From the NCBI RefSeq assembly GCF_002234575.2, contig NZ_CP022464.2, forward strand, positions 186,001-250,000: a DNA stretch of 64,000 nt, given 5' to 3'. Each line of letters opens with the position of its first letter. The first letter of the stretch is position 1. Under the pieces are notes generated by a model, which was given only the letters and a program-made list of their open reading frames with translations, made no database searches and was not told the DNA's origin. Source of the DNA: Enterocloster bolteae (lineage in GTDB: Bacteria > Bacillota > Clostridia > Lachnospirales > Lachnospiraceae). Shown here one piece after another: positions 24,902 through 33,423 of this stretch. Both the position numbers and the translations under genes were made by a program.

Positions 24902-25948
24902 GTGGGTAGAGTAGAAATTTTTTTGTCGTATTGTTGGGCAGATGAGGAGATTGCTTCTGATATAGAGATGCATTTGGCAAAGGATCCTGAGATAAATCTG
25001 CATCGTGATAAATTAGATATTAGGAAATGGGGAAGTATCAAACAGTATATGCAGTCAATTCCCAAAATGGATTATATGATATTGTTGATTTCAGATGCTT
25101 ATTTAAAATCCGCAAACTGTATGTATGAGGTTCTTGAAGTAATGAGGGATAGGCAGTATCAGGATAAAATATTTCCTGCAGTTGTGCATACAGGTATTTA
25201 CAAGCCAGCAATACGCGCGAGTTATGTAAAGCATTGGCAGGCAGAATATGAAGAACTGAAACATGATTTAGAGGGAATCGGAATACAGAATATTGGAAGA
25301 CTTGGCGAAGATTTGAAAAGAAGACAGGATATTTCTGCTAATATAGCGGATTTTCTCGATCTGGTTTCGGATATGAATAATCCTTCCATAAGTGATGTTT
25401 GTACAGCGATAGAAGAGCATTTAGCGGATAAGAATATTATCCGGAAATCTCAAAGGCAAAGCGGAGCAGAACATGTTTCTGAGAGAATATTTGAATCCAT
25501 GGGAATTTTTGCGGGAGCAGATAATGCTGAACCGACAGATTTGGAAATTAATCAGTTTATGTCAAAAGCTTTTCATGAGATTAATGAAATAATGGTTGAT
25601 TTGTGTAAACAATTAGAAGAAAAATATGGATGTTTTCAAATTATGGCAGAGATGATAGATTCTAGAAATTATTACTACCAGTTTTATAAAAATGGAAGAA
25701 CAATTAAGTCATTAAAGATTTTCTTGGATAATAGTTTTGGGGCATGGAATATAGGATTTTCAAATGATTCGTTTTCTATGGTAGGAGGAAATCACTCATG
25801 GAATGGCATGTATAGTGCTAAATGTATAAACGGAAATCTATGCTTGTCATCCATGATGTCCTTGGGTGGAAGGCAAAATGGAATGACAACAGAAGATGTT
25901 GTAAAAGATATTTGGAAGAATCATATAACTCCATACTTGGAAAGATAA
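24902..25948 (+). CDS. TIR-domain protein, probable defence cargo
   Basis: A 348-residue protein, probably starting at GTG 24902 (GTGAGG nine bases upstream). The N-terminal TIR domain begins VEIFLSYCWADEEIASDI, and SANCMYEVLEVM places Glu76 at the catalytic position of NAD+-cleaving TIRs. DYMILLISDAYLKS is the betaD strand region. The C-terminal about 200 residues form a separate domain (FYKNGRTIKSLKIFLDNSFG), perhaps for sensing. It is AT-rich and lies on the strand opposite to its neighbours, as expected for inserted cargo. TIR effectors of anti-phage systems deplete NAD+ on infection; that role here is inferred. Confidence 0.8.
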   Translation: MGRVEIFLSYCWADEEIASDIEMHLAKDPEINLHRDKLDIRKWGSIKQYMQSIPKMDYMILLISDAYLKSANCMYEVLEVMRDRQYQDKIFPAVVHTGIYKPAIRASYVKHWQAEYEELKHDLEGIGIQNIGRLGEDLKRRQDISANIADFLDLVSDMNNPSISDVCTAIEEHLADKNIIRKSQRQSGAEHVSERIFESMGIFAGADNAEPTDLEINQFMSKAFHEINEIMVDLCKQLEEKYGCFQIMAEMIDSRNYYYQFYKNGRTIKSLKIFLDNSFGAWNIGFSNDSFSMVGGNHSWNGMYSAKCINGNLCLSSMMSLGGRQNGMTTEDVVKDIWKNHITPYLER

Positions 25949-25954
25949 AATAGC

Positions 25955-25991
25955 AAGTGCCAGACTTAGAGATTTCTATTATCTGGCACTT
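25955..25991. terminator. Bidirectional terminator
   Basis: AAGTGCCAGA (25955-25964) pairs perfectly with TCTGGCACTT (25982-25991). It serves the converging TIR gene and the gene ending at 26009. Confidence 0.8.
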
Positions 25992-26008
25992 ATTATTTCT
26001 GAAAAGAA

Positions 26009-26599
26009 TTAGAAAGTCTCAAATATTACCTGCCGCTTCAAATACACCCCGGCTAGCACCGCCGCCATCCGATGCTGATCCGGTGCCTCCCCATATTCCA
26101 GAATTTCAGAGGCAGCAATTCGCTTGGGTCCGCAGCGCCCGATCAGCAGCTTTTCCTCCACAGTGAGCTTCTCCTTACGGAAAATGCGGACTGCAGTGCG
26201 GAGGGGATAGTGCTGAAGACATACCATGTCTGCTAGAGCAGCCAGCTTCTCCAGAAGTCTGTCGGCGCAGGAGTGAACATAAAGCGGTGCAAGAAGCTGG
26301 TGCAGGGCGCTGATACCGGAGTATCCTGTTCCGGACACTACCAGCCCGCGAAATATTAGGCGCTTGAGGTAATATTCAAAGTCAAGATCGCTTAGGATAT
26401 GCATTTCCTGTTCTCTTTCATAGAATAAAGCCCGTGTTTCATCGAAAGTCAGGATATTCCAGGATAGAGAAGACCATAACAGCATTTCATACGGAGTTAA
26501 TGTCCGTTCTTTTTCCCCAACCATTACCAGAGGATATTCTTTTCCGGCAGAATTTTTTCTTATCTGCAGCTTTCCAACAGCGGTATATAAGGTCAGCAT
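26009..26599 (-). CDS. Hypothetical mobile-element protein
   Basis: A 196-residue protein with AAGGGAGTTG upstream of the ATG. Its N-terminal half looks like a small winged-helix-type unit: RTLTPYEMLLWSSLSWNILT then DLDFEYYLKRLIFRGLVVSG. The rest is helical (LTVEEKLLIGRCGPKRIAAS). It lies 23 bp after the sigma factor gene in the same direction. It may be a regulatory partner of the sigma factor, but no family was recognised. Confidence 0.55.
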   Translation of the reverse strand: MLTLYTAVGKLQIRKNSAGKEYPLVMVGEKERTLTPYEMLLWSSLSWNILTFDETRALFYEREQEMHILSDLDFEYYLKRLIFRGLVVSGTGYSGISALHQLLAPLYVHSCADRLLEKLAALADMVCLQHYPLRTAVRIFRKEKLTVEEKLLIGRCGPKRIAASEILEYGEAPDQHRMAAVLAGVYLKRQVIFETF

Positions 26600-26622
26600 T
26601 TTGATTCAACTCCCTTCCGGTT

Positions 26623-27186
26623 TTACTGGGCAAAAGCCAGAACCCTTGGATCTTTCTGCAGACGGCTTCTGGCCCGCGAAATCCATGCGGAAATGTGATT
26701 TGGTTTTACATGATACATGGCGGCAATATCTTTACTGGAGTATCCACTGGCCTGTAAAAGAAGAGCATTGACTCCCTTGGCAGCAATCCCGCTGTATTCC
26801 TCCTGAATTATCTGAAGAAGAGGAAACAGCTCTGCGGGAGATTCAGAGGGTGCCTGCAGCTGATCAACATAGGCCGTCTCTGAGTCATCTGCCAGCGGAG
26901 CATCCAGATAGAGGAGCTGGGAATGAACATGGTTTACATGGCGGCAATAGTCATAAAGCCGGTTACGGATTACGACGGAGGCATAAGTGGAAAAGCTGGC
27001 TTCCCGTTCCGGATCGTAAGTAGCAGCTGCATGGCAGAGAGCGAGGCAGCCGGTCTGATAAAGATCGGCATATTCCATATCAGCAATATCTATGCGTTGT
27101 GTGATATAAAGAGAGATAACCGTATCCACCAGATGCAGATATTCTTCCGGATGAACGGTGTTTGATACAGTAGATGTCATACTCAT
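26623..27186 (-). CDS. Sigma-70 family RNA polymerase sigma factor
   Basis: A 187-residue protein with AAAGGAGACAGG before ATG 27186. Region 2 is clear: ADLYQTGCLALCHAAATYDP, then ASFSTYASVVIRNRLYDYCR. The C-terminal HTH (YSSKDIAAMYHVKPNHISAW) is region 4. It lacks regions 1 and 3, so it is an alternative sigma factor of the SigF/FliA or phage-like size class. Being encoded within the element, it could read element promoters. The promoters I can see look sigma-A-like, so its targets are unknown. Confidence 0.83.
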   Translation of the reverse strand: MSMTSTVSNTVHPEEYLHLVDTVISLYITQRIDIADMEYADLYQTGCLALCHAAATYDPEREASFSTYASVVIRNRLYDYCRHVNHVHSQLLYLDAPLADDSETAYVDQLQAPSESPAELFPLLQIIQEEYSGIAAKGVNALLLQASGYSSKDIAAMYHVKPNHISAWISRARSRLQKDPRVLAFAQ

Positions 27187-27203
27187 CCTGTCTCCTTTCC
27201 GCC

Positions 27204-27608
27204 CTAACAGGCAATTTTATTATTTTCCAGAACCCGCTTACTTGCAGAGATAACCTGATCGCACATATAATCAGAGAACTGACCGATATGTGCCTGATCA
27301 CTGGTGAGTCCGAAGATATCCTGAAGCCAGAAATATGCATTTTTCCGATTCAGGATTCCGTGCTTCCAGATAGAATCAAAATAACGGTGGGCCACAATGC
27401 GTTTCCGACGAAGCTCTTTATTAGCGAGGCTCCCTTTTGGAAGTAATGTTCCTCTGTGGACACCCACATAAGCATCACAGGCAGGGTAATCACTGCAGGC
27501 ATAGAGATATTCTTCAAGGGTGTGCGTTTTGTAAATGTCGGATGCCTTTCGAAGTATGGCAGGTTTTCCGCAATAGGGGCAGAAGATTGTTTGAGATTTA
27601 CGTTTCAT
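27204..27608 (-). CDS. Zinc-finger protein of the DUF3268 family
   Basis: A 134-residue protein with AAAGGAGG before the ATG. The N-terminus FCPYCGKPAILRKASDIYK, then YACSDYPACDAYVGVHRG, supplies four cysteines in CPYC ... CSDYPAC spacing. SLANKELRRKRIVAHRYFDS and HIGQFSDYMCDQVI complete the DUF3268 zinc-finger pattern found in many phage and ICE proteins. Probably binds nucleic acid. It is 17 bp upstream of the sigma factor gene, in the same operon. Confidence 0.8.
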   Translation of the reverse strand: MKRKSQTIFCPYCGKPAILRKASDIYKTHTLEEYLYACSDYPACDAYVGVHRGTLLPKGSLANKELRRKRIVAHRYFDSIWKHGILNRKNAYFWLQDIFGLTSDQAHIGQFSDYMCDQVISASKRVLENNKIAC

Positions 27609-27749
27609 TTGGCGGGCCTCCTTTCCTTAAATGGTTTTACGCATATTTGTGTATTGCCTGGTTTTATTGTAGAAGAACGGGATTTTCTTTTGTAGTAGGC
27701 TGGAAGTGAAAGCCGTTCCTATTAAGAACAAATTGCCATAATATGGCAG

Positions 27750-28097
27750 TCATGAATTAGTAAGATGGAGAATCTGATGAAAAGGACAGATTTCATCCGT
27801 ATTTGTCAGGAGAATCAGCCATTGGTGATAAAGGTGCAGAAAGGCGGTGCTGGATAGGATTCCGGCACAGTCGGAAGGATCGATATGTCCGATCACATCC
27901 ATGGCATCTGCAAGGGGGAACAGAATCGGAACACAGTCATGTCCCGGAATGAACAGAAAATCCCCACAGTGTTCTTCTCTGTGATAGCGGCAGGCGCTGC
28001 AGCGGATATAGAGGGCATTTCGGTAGTTTCCTTCTGCAGATTCCAGAAAGCGTACCAGAGTTTCGTATGGAATACTGATTTCGTGATGAGATTTCAA
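27750..28097 (-). CDS. Cys/His-rich hypothetical protein
   Basis: A 115-residue protein with AAGGAAG before the ATG. Cysteines in YIRCSACRYHREEHCGDF, then PGHDC, suggest a zinc site near residues 32-54. The C-terminal half is helical (FLHLYHQWLILLTN). It lies about 140 bp upstream of the zinc-finger gene. That gap holds a TGCCATATTATGGCA inverted repeat (27731-27745). Family not identified. Confidence 0.5.
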   Translation of the reverse strand: MKSHHEISIPYETLVRFLESAEGNYRNALYIRCSACRYHREEHCGDFLFIPGHDCVPILFPLADAMDVIGHIDPSDCAGILSSTAFLHLYHQWLILLTNTDEICPFHQILHLTNS

Positions 28098-28124
28098 ATA
28101 GCTATCTTCCTTTCATAAAATGTG

Positions 28125-28171
28125 GAAAAGAGAAAGCCCGAACTGTCATCTTTGTGGATAACGGTTCGGGC
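28125..28171 (-). terminator. Terminator after the Tad-like operon
   Basis: GCCCGAAC (28136-28143) pairs with GTTCGGGC (28164-28171), followed on minus by TTTCTCTTTTCC. It lies 8 bp after the pilin-like gene, ending the pilus block or attenuating into 28097. Confidence 0.75.
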
Positions 28172-28178
28172 AAATGAT

Positions 28179-28400
28179 TTAGCTGAACAAGCCTTCAATT
28201 TCCTGAGTGATACGAGGGATAACCGTATCGTTGAAAATGGTAGTAAGAGCAGCCAGAAGCAGTGCCCCGAGAACAACAGCGATAATGATCTTTACACCGT
28301 CAGAAATATAGAAATCGCCTCTCTGATTGCGCAGATACTGTCCGGCTTTGGTGCAGAAATTGCGGGCCGGTGATGTAAAACGATAAATTGCTTTTTTCAT
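28179..28400 (-). CDS. Pilin-like small membrane protein (DUF6133-type)
   Basis: A 73-residue protein from ATG 28400 (AAGGAGAAG upstream). It has a basic N-terminal segment, then RGDFYISDGVKIIIAVVLGA followed by a hydrophobic helix (about 36-55) and a short polar tail. The layout resembles Flp/Tad prepilins, where a glycine precedes an acidic residue and a single N-terminal-type helix. It also matches the DUF6133 proteins found with Tad genes on Clostridia elements. Candidate major pilin subunit. Confidence 0.65.
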   Translation of the reverse strand: MKKAIYRFTSPARNFCTKAGQYLRNQRGDFYISDGVKIIIAVVLGALLLAALTTIFNDTVIPRITQEIEGLFS

Positions 28401-28483
28401 GATGATCTTCTCCTTTTTAAAATTGTGATGGTGGTGATACCGCTGAGCAACAGAACAGTTGGTATCCAAAAGAAATTTTTCAT
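28397..28483 (-). CDS. 28-residue membrane peptide coupled to the pilin gene
   Basis: ATG 28483 has AAAGGAGATGCCT upstream. The frame reads MKNFFWIPTVLLLSGITTIT then LKRRRSS, and its TGA overlaps the pilin ATG in an ATGA junction. A single transmembrane helix with a basic cytoplasmic end. Too small for family assignment, but RBS and coupling support translation. Confidence 0.45.
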   Translation of the reverse strand: MKNFFWIPTVLLLSGITTITILKRRRSS

Positions 28484-28586
28484 AGGCATCTCCTTTCTCT
28501 GCCCTATTTTTGAAAAACGGCAGGGGTAACTGCAGCATTTACTATGGCATCCCCCCTTTCTGAATCGGATGGCTGCAGCATCTATG

Positions 28587-29465
28587 TCAGAAAAATGCGT
28601 CCAGAGAGCTGATAACCTCCACGGTCAGAACAACAACATAGATCAGAAGGATACAAAACAGCATCATCATAGAATACTTCTGCATCTGTTTTGGACGCTT
28701 GGCAGCCTCTTTCTTCAGATTGCTTTGTTCCATCTGGCGCATATCGAAGGCAAGCATTCGGAAATACATCTGCTGGTCATCGCCTCTGAGGGTTCCGATT
28801 AAGCCCCGGACAATATCAGACAGCATGGTGCTGCCGATCCGGTTTTGAAACCGTAGAAGAGCATTTTCGTAGTTGCCGGTTTTCATATCGGCAATGGTGG
28901 TATCCAGCTCTTTGCCAAGTTCCGGCCCAGCAATCCTACGGTAAGAAACCAGGAGCTTCAGTACATCGCGGTCATTTGCCAGGCTTTGCTGGATGCTGAC
29001 GGCCAGACGCGGAAGCTCCTGTTCAATGAGAACCTTTCGTTTTTTTACATAATCAAAGGCTCCATAGTAGGTGGAGAACCACATCAGTATGGAGAGTCCA
29101 AGAACCAGAAATCCCAGTAAGGGCATGATGAGAAATAGCGGCAGGGACAGAAATGCCACTGCCAGGGCACTTAAAAATGCTTTGGCGGTATAAGCTTCCG
29201 GTGTCAGAGAGAGCTCTGCAATTTCCAGTGTGGTCTGCAGCTTCCCGCGTTTTACCGGATCCAGGCGGATAACGGGAGCCAGAAGTCTGGCAATCCTGGT
29301 AAGGTAGACATCGAACAGTTTTTCACTGCCGGATCCGGTCTGCTTTCTGGTGGTCATCATGGCTTTGGAGGTGCGTACTGTGGGAATGTCCGCAAAAGCG
29401 CAGGAAAGGTAGTAGCAGCTACAGCCAGTGAAGATGGCTGCCAGTAAAATCAAAAGTCCTGTCAT
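28587..29465 (-). CDS. Tad-like pilus inner-membrane platform protein (TadC-type)
   Basis: A 292-residue polytopic protein with a T2SS_F-type cytoplasmic domain (about 145-255: LPRLAVSIQQSLANDRDVLK, LGKELDTTIADMKTGNYENA). It is flanked by helices at about 95-130 and a C-terminal one (MMMLFCILLIYVVVLTVEVI). In Tad/Flp systems TadB and TadC form the inner-membrane platform on which the TadA ATPase acts to assemble pilin. The gene directly follows the TadB-like gene, 9 bp apart. Length is normal. Confidence 0.8.
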   Translation of the reverse strand: MTGLLILLAAIFTGCSCYYLSCAFADIPTVRTSKAMMTTRKQTGSGSEKLFDVYLTRIARLLAPVIRLDPVKRGKLQTTLEIAELSLTPEAYTAKAFLSALAVAFLSLPLFLIMPLLGFLVLGLSILMWFSTYYGAFDYVKKRKVLIEQELPRLAVSIQQSLANDRDVLKLLVSYRRIAGPELGKELDTTIADMKTGNYENALLRFQNRIGSTMLSDIVRGLIGTLRGDDQQMYFRMLAFDMRQMEQSNLKKEAAKRPKQMQKYSMMMLFCILLIYVVVLTVEVISSLDAFF

Positions 29466-29474
29466 AAGAGCCTC

Positions 29475-30395
29475 CTATCCTTTGTATTCGATGGGTTTGC
29501 TAAGCTGCATAATCCGGGTAAAAGAAAACAGGATGACAGCAGCACAGATTGCCAGTGTGATTTTGCCCGGAAGGGTGAAAATCAGAGTTTCAAACCAGTT
29601 CTGATTGAGGACATACAAAAGCGGGATATTGCAGAGAACCAAAAACATCATGGCAAATGCTTCACGCTTTGGTTCATTGATGATTGCTTCCAGTTCTGTC
29701 TGAACAATCCGCATATCGCTGAATTTCTGAACCGTAAAGGTAAGCGTATTCATCATGTTGCGGTCAGACTGACACTGAATCAGAGTATTGCACCATTCAT
29801 GGAAAATCCGGTTGGGAATCTTCATTTTCAGTGAGTTGATTGCAGAAATCATATTGGCATTCAGCATTTCTGCTTCTGTAATAAAAGCCTCAAAGTTTCC
29901 CTTTACAGGTGGATTTAAGTAGGGGATATTCTCTTTTACGGCTTTCATCAGGTCTCCGCTTCGCAGATAGGAAGTTGTTACCACGGAGATGGCAGTTTCC
30001 AGTTCTTCGTTCAAATGCTTCTTATAAACAGATGCAGTAGCACGCAGATACCAGACCGGAGCCAGTGCAAAGCCGGCACCCAGAATCGGAATCAGGAACG
30101 GGTTGTTTAGCAGGAGCGATACCACAGCTCCCAGAGAAAACAAAAGGACAGATATTCGTTTAACCATAGTGAATCGGTTTTCACGGCCGGTTGATTTCAG
30201 AAGCTGTTCAATCTCCACACTTTCCCGGTTGAAAAAGCCTTTGGCCGGTTTACCAAGCAGTACATCGATGTCATCGTTCAGGGTACTCTTTTTTCCAACG
30301 GCAAGAAGGTTCAACAGATCTGTGAAGCGGATATCGAAAAGTGTAAAAAAACCGCTTAGGAGCAGCACAAAAATGATGATCTGTATCCATTGCAT
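29475..30395 (-). CDS. Tad-like pilus inner-membrane platform protein (TadB-type)
   Basis: A 306-residue protein with an N-terminal helix (about 3-20), a paired hydrophobic region (about 80-115), a T2SS_F-like soluble domain (ELETAISVVTTSYLRSGDLM, then PNRIFHEWCNTLIQCQSDRN) and C-terminal helices (about 240-295). Its ATG overlaps the TadA stop by one base, so it is coupled. It would partner TadC in the platform that extrudes pilin. Confidence 0.8.
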   Translation of the reverse strand: MQWIQIIIFVLLLSGFFTLFDIRFTDLLNLLAVGKKSTLNDDIDVLLGKPAKGFFNRESVEIEQLLKSTGRENRFTMVKRISVLLFSLGAVVSLLLNNPFLIPILGAGFALAPVWYLRATASVYKKHLNEELETAISVVTTSYLRSGDLMKAVKENIPYLNPPVKGNFEAFITEAEMLNANMISAINSLKMKIPNRIFHEWCNTLIQCQSDRNMMNTLTFTVQKFSDMRIVQTELEAIINEPKREAFAMMFLVLCNIPLLYVLNQNWFETLIFTLPGKITLAICAAVILFSFTRIMQLSKPIEYKG

Positions 30396-31759
30396 CAGGG
30401 TTCCCTCCTTTCATCCATAAGTTTTTTGAGTTCCAGCTGGGAGATGCCGTTATCCAGCAGCCGTTTCTTCAGGTTATCTGTAAAAGGATTTAGTTTCTTA
30501 TGTTCCCCGAACACCTGTGTTTTTCCGGCTATTGTACGGTTATCTTCCACATTGTACTGATAAAGAGTACGGTACTGAAGTTTTCCGTCTGTATAGTCCT
30601 CTCCTTCAATGATCTGCATGATTTTTCGGGAACCGTCTTCCAGCTGTTTTGTAAAGATTACGACGGGATATGCCTCTACCATGATCTGCATCAGGATATC
30701 GTCAGCCATATTGTATTTCCGTTTTGCCAGTGTCATCATACGGCGGTAGGTTGCCTCCGCAGAATTGGAATGAATGGTAGTTACAACGGTATGACCGGTT
30801 CTGGAGCTTTCTGCTACGGATAAGGCTTCTTTGGCAGAGCGCATTTCTCCGACACCGATTACATCGGGATGTTTTCGGAGAACACGTTCCAGAAGAATAT
30901 CCTGGTCGATATCAAGCGCCGGATTCTCATGGGGTCTGGTCAGCAGGTGAACAACAGAATTCAGGATTTTACCATCCGCATCTCTTTTTACCAGGTCAAA
31001 TTCACGGCTGCCCTCTTCAATGGTAATCAGGCGGCGGTTGTCTGGAACCATGGATAAAAGCCAGCTCATTACCGTGGTCTTTCCGGAGCCGGTGGAGCCT
31101 GCAATGCAGACCGAGACACCATAGCGGATACAGCAGACCAGAAAATCCAGCATTTCTTCTGTGGCAGAACCGGAGTCGATAAGCTTTTCTCTGGATATGG
31201 ACTGCTGGTTTACAATACGGATGGAGGCGTTGATTCCAACATCGGCATCTACAATGGGAGTCTTGTCTACAGAGATTCGGATATTTTTGTCCAGATATCC
31301 AATAACGGAAGGCATCGTGTCATCAATCACCATGCCGCAGGTGCTTAAAAGCCTTCGGATGACATCAATGGCATGCTGTGGGGACTGAAATTTCTCCGGA
31401 ATCTTCATGGAGCGTCCGCCGCTGGTGATGACCTCGATATCGTTGTAGGCATTGATATTTACTTCCTCCACACCTTTCCGGTAAATCCATTTTTTCAGGA
31501 AAGAGAAGCCTGCCATATCCTCGTAGAGGTTTTCGCATAATTCGGCGGAGGACATTCCTTCTACTCCATAGCTGCATTTTATCAGGTATTGGAGAATGAA
31601 TTCTTTGAGAAGCTTTTTTGCCTGCTCCGGATCGGTTTCCCCAGAAAGGGTATCCGCATGGTTGGCAGTACAGTATTTCTGCACATCGTCCAGAATATCC
31701 TCATAAGTCATGCCCTCAGCAGCGGAGTGATTAAAGAATAATTCATTCAGGCTATTCAT
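30395..31759 (-). CDS. tadA: Tad/CpaF-type secretion ATPase (TadA)
   Basis: A 454-residue VirB11/PilT-superfamily ATPase. Walker A is CIAGSTGSGKTTVMSWLL, the Asp/His box lies near LTRPHENPALDIDQDILLER, and Walker B-like text is HPDVIGVGEMRSAKEAL. TGHTVVTTIHSNSAEATYRR carries the conserved His of the family. The N-terminal domain matches CpaF (KKWIYRKGVEEVNINAYNDI). It powers pilus assembly in the cytoplasm under the TadB/TadC platform. The gene overlaps the ParA-like gene by 8 bp, so one operon. Confidence 0.9.
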   Translation of the reverse strand: MNSLNELFFNHSAAEGMTYEDILDDVQKYCTANHADTLSGETDPEQAKKLLKEFILQYLIKCSYGVEGMSSAELCENLYEDMAGFSFLKKWIYRKGVEEVNINAYNDIEVITSGGRSMKIPEKFQSPQHAIDVIRRLLSTCGMVIDDTMPSVIGYLDKNIRISVDKTPIVDADVGINASIRIVNQQSISREKLIDSGSATEEMLDFLVCCIRYGVSVCIAGSTGSGKTTVMSWLLSMVPDNRRLITIEEGSREFDLVKRDADGKILNSVVHLLTRPHENPALDIDQDILLERVLRKHPDVIGVGEMRSAKEALSVAESSRTGHTVVTTIHSNSAEATYRRMMTLAKRKYNMADDILMQIMVEAYPVVIFTKQLEDGSRKIMQIIEGEDYTDGKLQYRTLYQYNVEDNRTIAGKTQVFGEHKKLNPFTDNLKKRLLDNGISQLELKKLMDERREP

Positions 31760-32537
31760 TCAGGATTTCCTCCTCCTGCGCGGCATCTGCTTCCTGTGAC
31801 GCTTCCCCAATTTCCAGCCGCTGGCGAACCAGTTTCATGGAATTGATGTAGCGCTGGTTACAATATGCGAGAGCCCGGAACATCTCTCCGGATGTACCGC
31901 AGCGTTCAATTTCCTTGGCATAGGGAAGAATTCCGTCGAAGCCTCCGATTAAATGGCCCATCTCATCCAGTGCGTGGAATGGGCGGGCAAGTCCGGCAAA
32001 GGTCAGATGTTCATCATAACGGAACTTTGCATCTGTCAGAAGCGGTTTATGGGCCTTTAAGTAGTTAATGCCCCTCAGATCCGGTGTGAGGATTCGCACA
32101 ACCACATCGGCAGATTCAATTGCAGTAGGAGTGAAGAAATTCACAACGCTGGAACTGCAGTCCAGAATTATATAGTCCACGAGTCGGGAAGCCTCTGAAA
32201 TTAAAAGTTTGATTCGGTCATATTTCAGCTCAGGATAGGAGAAAGGTGTTTCTCCGGCGGCATATCCCATGACTCCGATAAAAGGATAATCCTTGAGCAC
32301 AGCCACACGCTCCGCTATCAGGGCAGAGTTGATGTCCAGCGAGGAAAGGACGCCTCCGACAGAAGCGTCCTGCTCCAGAATTCGATCAGGCATCCAGACG
32401 GGAAGCATGGGAGTGGCAGGATCTGCATTGATAATGATTGCCTTTTGTTTGCCGGCGGTAAGAACTTTGGCCAAGATGCAGCAGAACATGGATTTTCCAC
32501 AGCCTGGGTTTCCCCAGACAGTAATGATTTTTGCCAT
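31752..32537 (-). CDS. ParA/MinD-superfamily ATPase, TadZ/CpaE-like
   Basis: A 261-residue protein starting at ATG 32537 (GGAGGAATAAC upstream). The P-loop is GNPGCGKSMFCCILAK (residues 9-24). DYIILDCSSSVVNF is the Walker B/switch region. Tad loci encode such an atypical ParA (TadZ/CpaE), which places the pilus machine at the cell pole. Gene order between CpaB and TadA homologues supports that role rather than DNA partition. Confidence 0.8.
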   Translation of the reverse strand: MAKIITVWGNPGCGKSMFCCILAKVLTAGKQKAIIINADPATPMLPVWMPDRILEQDASVGGVLSSLDINSALIAERVAVLKDYPFIGVMGYAAGETPFSYPELKYDRIKLLISEASRLVDYIILDCSSSVVNFFTPTAIESADVVVRILTPDLRGINYLKAHKPLLTDAKFRYDEHLTFAGLARPFHALDEMGHLIGGFDGILPYAKEIERCGTSGEMFRALAYCNQRYINSMKLVRQRLEIGEASQEADAAQEEEILNE

Positions 32538-32541
32538 ATAG

Positions 32542-33408
32542 TTATTCCTCCTTTTCGTCAGCTTCCGATGTGGTTTCCTGGCTTTCCTCTGGTAAGGCAG
32601 TTTCTTCTTCGGAAGGGCTTTCTTCCGACTCCATATAATCTTCCGCATTGGTTTCAAATAAAGATTCTTCCGGTACAAGATACAGTTCATTCAGAATGTC
32701 GGTTTGACGCTGAAGGAGTTCTGTTACCAGTGCTTCGTTTCCCCGGCTGATTAAGGCTACATGGAGGATTCCTTCATTTTCGTAACGGGTCAGCAGCATA
32801 GCCTGTTCAGGAGATGCCAGAACGGTTATGGTGGCTGTCTGAAGTTTTTCCTCATCTTCCTCTAAGGGCTGCGTGTAGTCAATATCAAGTCCTTGGGAAT
32901 CTGTGACGGACAGAACTTTTACATAGCGAAGTTCCGGAATGTCTTCCACGGGATTCAGCTGCTCATGCTCGTCATTATAGTGGTAAAAGCGGATAATATC
33001 TCCAGACTGAAGTTTATCCGATAAAGCAGTCGCCAGCGTCTGTGTGGTAACAGATATGGCAACCATACCATCAGGAATGGAATAGAGCGCAGGATCGGAA
33101 GACAGAGGAGAGGAACTGACCTTATTTGGCAGGATATAGTCTCCGGGCATGAGGGAAGCGGCGGCATAAGTACCTGTCACATCTTCCAGACGGATTGCAA
33201 CAGAGGCAGGCAGATTATAGCTGCCGACTTCAATCAGCTCCAGGTCCTGGGCAGTAATCTGCTGTCCCCGTTCTAATGGATTTACAACACGCACAATTTC
33301 CAGAGTGCTGCTGGTCTTTTTGGTTACAACAGGAATGGCAACAAAGGCAATGACAGCAGCAAGCAGAATGCTGATGATGCCATAGATAAATCGGTTATTG
33401 ATTCTCAT
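32542..33408 (-). CDS. CpaB/RcpC-like SAF-domain protein
   Basis: A 288-residue protein with an N-terminal membrane anchor (about residues 8-28), then a SAF domain (RVVNPLERGQQITAQDLELI, ASLMPGDYILPNKVSS) as in CpaB/RcpC. Further extracytoplasmic strands follow, and a very acidic Ser/Glu-rich tail (about 240-288). In Gram-negative Tad systems RcpC/CpaB is periplasmic; in monoderms it is probably exposed at the membrane outer face. It is 4 bp upstream of the ParA-like gene. Confidence 0.78.
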   Translation of the reverse strand: MRINNRFIYGIISILLAAVIAFVAIPVVTKKTSSTLEIVRVVNPLERGQQITAQDLELIEVGSYNLPASVAIRLEDVTGTYAAASLMPGDYILPNKVSSSPLSSDPALYSIPDGMVAISVTTQTLATALSDKLQSGDIIRFYHYNDEHEQLNPVEDIPELRYVKVLSVTDSQGLDIDYTQPLEEDEEKLQTATITVLASPEQAMLLTRYENEGILHVALISRGNEALVTELLQRQTDILNELYLVPEESLFETNAEDYMESEESPSEEETALPEESQETTSEADEKEE

Positions 33409-33423
33409 GTTTCATACTCTCCT

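Noticed and set aside
27731..27745. TGCCATATTATGGCA repeat as a third copy of the pilus/T4SS activator site
   Set aside because: It is an inverted, not 32-bp direct, arrangement and no -35/-10 pair stands at the same distance.
28490..28580. A 25-codon minus-strand frame starting MLQPSDSERGD
   Set aside because: No RBS before its ATG and no membrane or family features; it lies between TadC stop and the small peptide RBS.
31752..32537. ParA protein as a plasmid partition system
   Set aside because: No ParB or parS-like repeats nearby; position between CpaB and TadA homologues indicates TadZ/CpaE.
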